From: Spirochaetia bacterium
GTDB lineage: Bacteria; Spirochaetota; Leptospirae; Leptospirales; Leptonemataceae
Length of the DNA stretch: 5,256 nucleotides
NCBI GenBank assembly: GCA_016195395.1
Contig: JACPZR010000089.1
Location: forward strand, 1-5,256
Reading direction: 5' to 3'
Part shown: positions 1 through 5,256 of the stretch, one piece after another
Layout: each line of letters begins with the position of its first letter
Position numbering within the stretch: the stretch's first letter is position 1
Notes under the pieces: generated by a model
What the model saw: only the letters and a program-made list of their open reading frames with translations
Told to the model about the DNA's origin: nothing
Databases searched by the model: none
Program-made: the position numbers and the translations under genes

Positions 1-1094
1 AGCCCTTTGAGGAGGCCCATCTCGAAGAGTCCGTCAAACAGTTGGGAAGCCAGAAACGCTGTATGCTTGGATGATTCGATGTCGCTCATGCCCTTGCGGT
101 GAAAGCTCTCAGCCAGATGCAGAACAGAAGAGCGCCGGATATCATGGGCTGTACCAAACCCTGACCTGCGCGCGAGCGTATCGCGGATGACACCCTCGCG
201 GAGAGCCGTGGGAGACACGCGCATCTGGCGGATGCCCAGGGCGCGGAAGGATTCTTGCAGCAGGATGGCCCCGGGAACAATGATATCTGCGCGTTTGTCG
301 TCCAAACCCTCTATGCGCACCCGTTTCTTTGCCGTAGGTTCGTGTAAGATCCGCGCGACCGCTTCGTCGAGCTCCTCACGCGTGAAAACGATGTCTGTGC
401 GTAGCGCCCCGTCTTCATCCGGTCGCGGACGGATCACGTCGGACAGGGTCTCAATCGTCCCCGAGGACCCTACCGCGGTCTGGTATCCCAAAGCAGACAC
501 TTCCTTCTGGACGCCGGATAACGCTACGCGGATATAATGCCGGCACTCGTTGATCTGGGAATGGGTGAGGGGTTCGGAAGAAAAAAATCTGTCTTTCAGA
601 CGGATGGCCCCCAGTTTCAGGGAAACGGCAAATTCCGGTACCGCCCGCCTGCCGATCAGGTATTCCGTGGAGCCGCCGCCAATATCGATCATGAGCAGGC
701 GCTCATCGTAGAGGGGAAGTGATTCAAGGATTCCAAGATAGATCAACCGGGCTTCTTCTGTGCCCGGTATAACGTCAATGGCAAGGCCGCATTCGGCTTT
801 TGCTCTCTGTAAAAACTCACTCTGGTTTGACGCTTCACGCACCGCTGACGTGGCCACAGCGCGCGCCGGGGCCTGCATAGACTCGGCCACTTTCGAAAGG
901 CGCTGCAAGGCCTGGATTCCACGGTCCATGGCCTCCGGCGTTATGTAGTCCAAGTCTCCGGCGCCGCTTCCCAGGCGTACGGCTTCTTTTTCACGCCCTA
1001 TGATTTCATAGCGTCCGTCTGCATCGGCGCGCACGGCCACCAAGTGAAACGAGTTTGTTCCGATATCAATGGCCGCCAGTTGTTCGTATTTCAT
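1..1094 (-). CDS. ppx/gppA: Ppx/GppA family phosphatase (exopolyphosphatase or pppGpp phosphatase), C-terminus beyond left edge
   Basis: This is an ASKHA-fold cytoplasmic enzyme. Family members hydrolyse terminal phosphates of inorganic polyphosphate (Ppx) and/or the 5' phosphate of pppGpp (GppA); sequence alone does not separate the two. 364 residues are visible, starting MKYEQLAAIDIGTNSFHL, where residues 8-18 are the first phosphate-binding loop. RAVATSAVREA is at about 78-88. GTEEARLIYLG at 111-121 carries the expected catalytic glutamate (E113 or E114). DIGGGSTE at 137-144 is the second phosphate loop, GSSGTIETL lies at 209-217 and SPTALREGVI at 294-303. Residues from about 322 match the start of the C-terminal HD-like helical domain of long members, so roughly 100 or more residues probably lie off the window. 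The ATG at 1094 overlaps the upstream MutS-like stop by 4 bp (ATGA). A purine-rich GGAGAAGGA (plus positions 1106-1114) lies 11 nt upstream. Translational coupling to that broken gene is likely. The frame is uninterrupted. Confidence 0.93.
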   Translation of the reverse strand, partial: MKYEQLAAIDIGTNSFHLVAVRADADGRYEIIGREKEAVRLGSGAGDLDYITPEAMDRGIQALQRLSKVAESMQAPARAVATSAVREASNQSEFLQRAKAECGLAIDVIPGTEEARLIYLGILESLPLYDERLLMIDIGGGSTEYLIGRRAVPEFAVSLKLGAIRLKDRFFSSEPLTHSQINECRHYIRVALSGVQKEVSALGYQTAVGSSGTIETLSDVIRPRPDEDGALRTDIVFTREELDEAVARILHEPTAKKRVRIEGLDDKRADIIVPGAILLQESFRALGIRQMRVSPTALREGVIRDTLARRSGFGTAHDIRRSSVLHLAESFHRKGMSDIESSKHTAFLASQLFDGLFEMGLLKG

Positions 1095-1537
1095 CGGATG
1101 CGTATTCCTTCTCCGCGGAGGACGGCGAGCGCATTGGAACCGGACGGCGGACCGGGCATCATCTTGTAGTCGAACACCATCTTGCCGTCTTGGACCGCCT
1201 CTTGGAAGTGATAGAGCCCCACACCTGTTTCTTCGCGGGAAATGTCAAGCAGTGCCGTGTCGTGGGTGGACAATATGCCGCGGGCGCCGGCGTCTAGAAG
1301 GTCCAGTACAATCGAACGCACGGCGGTGTGGCGCTCCCCGGCGTTGGTGCCGCGGAGTATTTCATCCAAGAGAAAAAAGAGGGGAGGCTCTGAACTGCGC
1401 GCCGCTTCAAGAACCATCTTGATCCGTCTTACTTCAGCATAAAACAAGGAAACGGACTGCGCCAAGTCGTCGGCAACGTTCAGGGACGTGATGACGCGGA
1501 CCGGCCGGAACGCGTAATTCCGTGCGCATCCATGCAT
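1091..1537 (-). pseudogene. C-terminal fragment of MutS-like ATPase (Walker B half)
   Basis: This is the 3' part of the disrupted MutS-like gene, in a different frame from its 5' part. Family-like sequence begins near 1528 with CARNYAFRPVRVITSL, which resembles the stretch that normally follows the P-loop helix in MutS-type ATPases. It continues with SVSLFYAEVRR, the Walker B LFFLLDEI (about 1361-1381), GTN just after it, and the STHD switch motif (1259-1270). It ends in the usual tail FDYKMMPGPP...NALAVLRGEGI, then TGA at 1091-1093. About 145 residues are recognisable. An ATG at 1537 could in principle restart translation, but such a product would have no P-loop and could not be a normal ATPase. 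The frame stays open further upstream, to about 1873, but there it is only an Arg/Pro/Ser-rich shadow of the 5' half. The stop overlaps the phosphatase start by 4 bp. Confidence 0.85.
1106..1114 (-). promoter_or_regulatory. Ribosome binding site of the Ppx/GppA gene
   Basis: The minus strand reads GGAGAAGGA, a good Shine-Dalgarno match, ending 11 nt before the ATG at 1094. It lies inside the last codons of the upstream MutS-like reading frame. It supports this start and suggests the phosphatase can be initiated independently as well as by coupling through the ATGA overlap. Confidence 0.55.
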
Positions 1538-2648
1538 CAAGCCGGCGTACTTCCTGTACCCATTTGGGAAAGTCCATCGCATAACGTTCCTCCCAGCGCG
1601 CGGCGGCCCAGGCCGCATGGATCTCCAAAAGAAAAACCGAACCCGCGAGGAAGTAGAGGATCGGGTTGCGCCTGACGGCAAAGAGAGTGGCCACCCAGGC
1701 AAGTCGCCCTGCGGCAAGGTGTGCCTGGTCCTTCTGGAAAAGATCGTCCAGAAGCGCGGCGCTCTGAAAGGGAAATGCTGCTGCGCGGAAAACGCGGGCG
1801 TAATCGGCATAGATGTCGGCCCGGGCGTAGTAGAGCGCTCCGGCGGCTTTATAGCGGAACATCCCGTAAGCAAAGAGCGCGAGCTGTGCCGGATACGTCA
1901 AAAGATACCAAGCGGGCAGGGCATCGTACTGTATGCCAATCCATGTGGCAATCGTGATGACAGGGAGCGTCCAAGCGAGCACAACAAGAAGCACGGGCGG
2001 CTTTGGTACATGCGGGACGGGGGTATCCTCGCTCTCTTCAAAGATGCGGCTGGATCGTTCTGCGCTTCCTGCGCGGCGCATCCGTGACTGCCAGACCTTC
2101 CGCCGTGAGAGTTCATGCACCGCATCGCGTCGTTTCCGCCACTCATCAGGGTCCAGCGCCGCTTTATCCGGCTGATTCAGGAGGAGATCATAGAGCACAG
2201 CGCGCGCACCGGGGACTGTGGTTCGATCGAGGAGTCGCCCTATCGAAAATTGACCGGTCATGTGCAGGTCGGATGCGTAGGGGTGATTTTCAGGCGCAGG
2301 CCAAGCGGGTGTGGAGTTGTCTTTCCACCATCCGGGCTGGTCACGGAGGAGGTCCCCTTGTCTGTGGTGAATCAGATTTCTCACCTCACTGCCTGCGTCG
2401 CGTCGCTTATAGTATAGAAAAAAGAAGAAAACAAACAGGCCCAGTCCCGGAAGGGCCGCTAACAGAGAAAAGCGAAATGCGTAGCCCAGTGCCGCCGACC
2501 CAAGAGCGCCCCCCGCGGCCGCTGCAAAGGAAAGAAATCGCAGGGCCGATAAGGTCCAGAGCCCGCGTTCCACGCGTCTTCGAATGGTCTCAAGGCGACG
2601 AACGGTCTTGTCAACTGCGTCGAAATGTGTTTCCTTCACGGGAGCCAT
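1434..2648 (-). pseudogene. N-terminal part of membrane-anchored MutS-like ATPase, frameshifted before the P-loop
   Basis: This is the 5' part of a MutS-related protein of the membrane-anchored type, whose cellular role is not established; it is not the mismatch-recognition MutS. From the ATG at 2648, residues 10-30 form a basic, helix-prone segment. Residues 31-54 and 60-80 are two transmembrane segments. The conserved NHPYASDLHMTGQFSIGRLL (121-140) and the following lever-type region (to about 190) match the MutS core helices. Two more transmembrane segments lie at about 218-237 and 244-263, and another hydrophobic stretch at about 328-345. PKWVQEVRRLDA (361-372) is the last family-like sequence. 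After it the frame runs 32 unrelated residues to a TGA at 1434-1436. No mismatch-binding domain is present. An in-frame TTG at 2675, with GGGA a few bases upstream, is an alternative start adding 9 residues. I prefer the ATG, though its own ribosome site (GGTGA) is weak. It is the first gene of a unit with the phosphatase. Confidence 0.8.
1515..1540 (-). other. Deletion/frameshift junction inside the MutS-like gene
   Basis: Reading the minus strand, the 5' frame is family-like up to EVRRLDA (codons ending at 1533). The 3' frame becomes family-like at CARNYAF (from 1528). In intact relatives these two segments are separated by the connector end, a conserved HPLL-type segment and the GxNxxGKST P-loop. 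None of these can be found here in any frame. The visible parts total about 517 residues against about 600 for typical relatives (recalled, not searched), so roughly 80 codons seem to be lost, with a net frame change. The junction carries a short direct repeat, GATGC at 1538-1534 and again at 1530-1526. Whether the lesion is real or an assembly error cannot be told from this sequence. Confidence 0.75.
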
Positions 2649-2704
2649 GCACTCACCCGCCCGACTTGACGACAAACGATTCCCGGTAGTTTTGGCACTG
2701 CGAC
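2649..2704. promoter_or_regulatory. Short divergent intergenic region between the MutS-like gene and the ABC operon
   Basis: Both gene groups start from this 56-bp gap, or 29 bp if the TTG at 2675 is used, so promoters must lie here or inside the opposing coding starts. On the plus strand a TTGACG (2666-2671) is followed after 15 nt by a weak TAGTTT (2687-2692). If used, transcription would begin only a few bases before the ABC ATPase ATG. On the minus strand only weak matches are seen, inside the ATPase 5' end (GATACT near 2715-2720). No operator-like inverted repeat is apparent. The promoter elements are tentative. Confidence 0.3.
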
Positions 2705-3694
2705 ATGATTGAAGTATCCCACCTTACTAAGACTTTTAAGACGTCCAAGCGGCAGCCCGGCGCCTGGGGCGCGCTCAAGGCCGTCTTTGTGCCGGAACAC
2801 GGAGAGCTGCGCGCCGTGGACGATGTGAGTTTTGAAATCCAGCAGGGCGAACTGGTGGGTTACCTGGGCCCCAACGGAGCGGGGAAATCCACAACGATCA
2901 AGATGCTCACCGGCATCCTTCATCCCACCTCCGGCAAAGTGCGCGTGAATGGGTTTGATCCCGTAAAAGAGCGATCGCAGTGTGCGCGGTCCATCGGCGT
3001 TGTCTTTGGCCAGAAGACGCAGTTGTGGTGGGACCTGCCCGTGGGCGAGTCTTTTGATCTGATCCGGACCATCTATAAGATTCCCGAGGCCGACTTCAAG
3101 CGACGGTTGGAATTCTTTTTTGATTTGCTGCAGCTCCAGGAATTTCTTCACCAGCAGACGCGGAAGCTCAGCCTTGGCCAGCGGATGCGCGCTGACCTTG
3201 CCGCCAGTCTCCTCCACGACCCGCAGGTGCTATTTCTCGATGAGCCAACGATAGGACTGGATATCCTGACACGAGATTTAGTGCGCTCCTTCATCAAAGA
3301 GCTGAACAAGAACAAGAAGACCACAATACTACTGACAACGCACGACATCCAGGACATTGAATTCCTTGCGGAGCGCCTCATTCTCCTGGACAAGGGCAAG
3401 ATTCACTACGACGGCAACATCGGTGATTTCGTGGCCCAGTACGCGAACGAACGGATTGTCACTGTGCACTTGGAAGAGGATGCCTCGGTGGACGTCTTCA
3501 ACGGATTTCGCGTGAGCAAGCAGGAGTCGCCCCGGCACTTTGAAGTGGCGCTGCCGGAGGGGCAGAGCACAGGAGCGCTGATCCAGGCCTTGGCGGAAAA
3601 GAAACAGCGTATCCAGGAAATTCACGTCCGTAAACAGGACTTGGGTGACACGCTGAAACGCCTCTACGCCGGCTCAAGGAATGTTGAGTTATAA
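2705..3694 (+). CDS. ABC-2 type exporter ATP-binding protein (COG4586 group)
   Basis: This is the cytoplasmic nucleotide-binding subunit that powers the two permeases encoded just downstream. It has 329 residues, complete. Walker A GPNGAGKST is at 55-63. The Q-loop GQKTQLWWDLP at 102-112 is diagnostic for the COG4586 group. The signature LSLGQ is at 155-159, Walker B VLFLDEPTIGLD at 175-186, and the switch histidine in TTHD is H213. All catalytic motifs are intact. An insertion between the first strand and the Walker A strand (about 11-38) and a C-terminal accessory domain (about 246-329) are also usual for this group. The start is typical (MIEVSHLTKTF) and has no in-frame upstream alternative nearby, but no clear Shine-Dalgarno precedes it. 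Its TAA overlaps the next ATG by one base (TAATG). Known relatives with this three-gene layout include a proposed viologen/drug exporter of cyanobacteria; the substrate here is unknown. Confidence 0.95.
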   Translation: MIEVSHLTKTFKTSKRQPGAWGALKAVFVPEHGELRAVDDVSFEIQQGELVGYLGPNGAGKSTTIKMLTGILHPTSGKVRVNGFDPVKERSQCARSIGVVFGQKTQLWWDLPVGESFDLIRTIYKIPEADFKRRLEFFFDLLQLQEFLHQQTRKLSLGQRMRADLAASLLHDPQVLFLDEPTIGLDILTRDLVRSFIKELNKNKKTTILLTTHDIQDIEFLAERLILLDKGKIHYDGNIGDFVAQYANERIVTVHLEEDASVDVFNGFRVSKQESPRHFEVALPEGQSTGALIQALAEKKQRIQEIHVRKQDLGDTLKRLYAGSRNVEL

Positions 3695-4479
3695 TGGCTG
3701 CGTACTTCAAATTCATCTCGATGGCTTTCCAGCGCTCTTTGGCGTATCGCGTTGAGTACTTCACAGCCGTACTCAACGCATTTCTCTACATTTTCATTTT
3801 CACGTCGGTTTGGAGGGCGTTGATTCCCGAAAGCGGCATTGCCGGTCTGACGCGCCGCGAGATGATCGCGTATGCGGTGTTTTCAACGTTGATCAAGGTG
3901 AGCTTCGGCAGAAACGACAGCCTGATCAGCGCGCGCATCCGCTCCGGAGAGATCGCAGTGGATCTCCTCAAGCCCTTCAGTCTGCCCATGATGTACTTGT
4001 GTGACACCATCGGCTCAAGCCTCTTTCAGCTTCTAGCGCGCGCCTTTCCACTTTTGCTTTTCTGTGTGCTCTTCTTTGACATAGATTTCCCCACAGGGCA
4101 GGCCGTGCTCAGGTTTCTTCCCATTTACTTCATGTCCTTTGCGCTCTTCTTTCTGAATTCGTTTCTGATCAGCACCACGGCCTTCTTCTTTGTGGACATC
4201 TTTCCGTTTTGGATCTTCTACTACGCGCTCATTACGCTTGCTTCCGGGGCGATCATCCCGCTCGATTTCTTTCCGCCGGCGCTCGCAAAACTGCTCCTGT
4301 GGACGCCATTTCCGTATCTGTTCTATTTTCCGTCGATGGTCCTGATGGGCCGGCCTTTGGCCTTCGGCAGCATCTATGAATTAATGGGCGCTTACGTTGT
4401 GATCATCCTGGTTACGCTCTTGATCAGCAGGGGATTGTACACGCTGGGTCTGCGCAAAGTAACGTTGGCGGGGGGTTGA
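3694..4479 (+). CDS. ABC-2 family permease subunit (COG4587-like)
   Basis: This is an inner-membrane subunit of the exporter, 261 residues and complete. About six hydrophobic segments are visible: 24-40, 58-73 (weaker), 113-129, 139-168, 171-193 and 230-247. The cytoplasmic loop RIRSGEIAVDLLKPFSLP (81-98) resembles the coupling region that contacts the ATPase in ABC-2 permeases. GAIIPLDFFPPALAKLLLWTPF (185-206) is the re-entrant or loop segment typical of this family before the last transmembrane helix. There is no signal peptide, as expected for a polytopic protein. The ATG shares its A with the preceding TAA stop. A possible AAGGA lies at 3676-3680, 13 nt upstream, which is long for a ribosome site, so translational coupling to the ATPase is the likelier mode. 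It is expected to form a heterodimer with the next gene product. The subgroup call rests on gene order and motif recall. Confidence 0.9.
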   Translation: MAAYFKFISMAFQRSLAYRVEYFTAVLNAFLYIFIFTSVWRALIPESGIAGLTRREMIAYAVFSTLIKVSFGRNDSLISARIRSGEIAVDLLKPFSLPMMYLCDTIGSSLFQLLARAFPLLLFCVLFFDIDFPTGQAVLRFLPIYFMSFALFFLNSFLISTTAFFFVDIFPFWIFYYALITLASGAIIPLDFFPPALAKLLLWTPFPYLFYFPSMVLMGRPLAFGSIYELMGAYVVIILVTLLISRGLYTLGLRKVTLAGG

Positions 4480-4480
4480 G

Positions 4481-5256
4481 ATGCGGAATTGGCGGGCATA
4501 TTGGGCTTTGGTCAAGGCTGCAGTGGCATCCAGGATGGAATACCGGGCCAGTTTCGTTATGTTTGTGCTGACCATGCTTGGGTTCTACGGCGCGCAGGTG
4601 GCGGTGATTGGCCTGATGTTGAACCGCTTCAAAGACATTGGCGGCTGGAATCCCGGCCAGATTGCATTTCTCTACGGCCTCCTGGTCCTGTCGCAGGGCA
4701 TTGTTGCGGCCTCCTTTGCGGGTTTGATCGAATTCTCCGACTTTGTGCGACAGGGCACATTCGACAGGCTCCTTCTGCGTCCGCTTTCACCGCTGGTGCA
4801 GGCCTTGGCCATGCGCTTTGAGCCGGGGGGAATCGCTAACATCGCCTTGGGCATCGCAGCCTTTGTGGTGGCGCAGACGATGGTTGACATTCAGTGGAAT
4901 TTCATCCGGATTGTGTTCTTCCTCCTTACGATTGTGGGGGCTTCCTGTATTCTGGCTGCCATACGCATCATCATCGCAGCCCTCGCATTCATTACGGTTT
5001 CCACGGAGGGTCTCCAGCACTTGTTCGTATTCTCCAGCCGGGAATTTCTGTTGTACCCGCTCGACATCTTTTCGAAGCCGGTCCGTGTGCTTCTGACGTT
5101 CTTTTTCCCCTTGGCTTTCATCAATTTCTATCCCGCTCACTATTTCTTGAACAAAGATTCCGTGTTTTTGTTTCACCCCATGTTCGTTTTCATGACGCTC
5201 CCGGTGGGTCTGTTGATGATGTTTTTGGCCGGTCTTCTCTGGAAAGCGGGCGTTTC
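4481..5256 (+). CDS. ABC-2 family permease subunit (DUF990/COG3694-like), cut by right edge
   Basis: This is the second membrane subunit of the exporter. From the ATG at 4481 the frame is open to the window edge, giving 258 residues (MRNWRAYWALVKAAVASRM...). Hydrophobic segments lie at about 24-47, 60-82, 117-134, 141-172, 201-222 and 233-254. Family-typical features are the loop FVRQGTFDRLLLRPLSPL (88-105), the likely ATPase contact; FPLAFINFYPAHYFL (209-223); and LLWKAGV near the end. In relatives the protein ends about 10 residues after this last motif, so only a short tail should be missing. The start lies one nucleotide after the TGA of the previous gene, with a G-run at 4471-4475 as a weak ribosome site, which indicates co-translation with the first permease. 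Because the frame has no stop in the window, a simple closed-ORF scan would miss it. Confidence 0.9.
   Translation, partial: MRNWRAYWALVKAAVASRMEYRASFVMFVLTMLGFYGAQVAVIGLMLNRFKDIGGWNPGQIAFLYGLLVLSQGIVAASFAGLIEFSDFVRQGTFDRLLLRPLSPLVQALAMRFEPGGIANIALGIAAFVVAQTMVDIQWNFIRIVFFLLTIVGASCILAAIRIIIAALAFITVSTEGLQHLFVFSSREFLLYPLDIFSKPVRVLLTFFFPLAFINFYPAHYFLNKDSVFLFHPMFVFMTLPVGLLMMFLAGLLWKAGV

Noticed and set aside
187..537. Plus-strand open frame of 116 codons at the left end, with similar small frames nearby
   Set aside because: It is antisense to the Ppx/GppA frame, which is open over 364 codons with conserved phosphate-binding motifs.
1111..1120. 10-bp perfect palindrome CTCCGCGGAG near the end of the MutS-like gene
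   Set aside because: It lies within coding sequence, has no room for a stable hairpin loop and has no T-run, so it is neither a terminator nor a convincing operator.
1434..1540. Programmed ribosomal frameshift as an explanation for the split MutS-like gene
   Set aside because: A frameshift alone would not restore the missing P-loop segment, and no slippery run is seen at the junction. A deletion or assembly error fits better.
2003..2689. Plus-strand open frame of 228 codons opposite the MutS-like gene
   Set aside because: It is antisense to a clearly family-like coding frame, is rich in Arg/Pro/Ser, shows no recognisable motif, and has the composition of a shadow frame.
2692..2710. TTGGCAC resembling a sigma-54 -24 element just before the ABC ATPase
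   Set aside because: The required GC at the -12 spacing is absent (TG instead), and the site would overlap the start codon.
2636..3217. Minus-strand open frame of 193 codons across the ABC ATPase start and the divergent gap
   Set aside because: It lies opposite the ATPase with its intact Walker A and Q-loop and spans the divergent start region. No motif or ribosome site supports it.
4787..5176. Minus-strand open frame of 129 codons opposite the third ABC gene
   Set aside because: It is a highly charged, low-motif translation complementary to transmembrane codons, as expected of an antisense shadow.

Overview
This is a bacterial chromosomal segment that is moderately GC-rich by eye (not counted) and almost entirely coding. 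It holds two divergent gene groups that meet in a gap of about 56 bp (2649-2704). The gene families are typical of a free-living, probably Gram-negative environmental bacterium. Nothing fixes the phylum, and no tRNA, rRNA, CRISPR array, insertion sequence or phage gene is visible.

Left group (minus strand, 2648 down to 1). The first gene encodes a membrane-anchored MutS-like ATPase, and it is broken. Its N-terminal, transmembrane and connector parts lie in one frame (to about 1533). Its Walker B and C-terminal ATPase part lies in another frame (from about 1528 to 1091). The stretch that should carry the Walker A P-loop is absent. This looks like an internal deletion of very roughly 80 codons that also shifts the frame, or an assembly error at that point. 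The gene's stop overlaps by 4 bp (ATGA) the start of a Ppx/GppA-family phosphatase, an exopolyphosphatase or pppGpp phosphatase. That gene is intact for 364 residues and runs off the left edge.

Right group (plus strand, 2705 to 5256). This is a tightly packed three-gene ABC-2 export system: an ATPase with the diagnostic GQKTQLWWDLP Q-loop of the COG4586 group, a COG4587-type permease, and a DUF990/COG3694-type permease cut by the right edge. The junctions are a 1-bp stop/start overlap and a 1-nt gap, so the three should be co-expressed and assemble into one inner-membrane exporter. The substrate cannot be read from the sequence. The best known relatives are proposed viologen/drug exporters of cyanobacteria.

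The most notable point is the loss of the P-loop region from the MutS-like gene while the coupled phosphatase gene stays open. The rest is ordinary, well-packed housekeeping and transport DNA. I found no convincing novel system.
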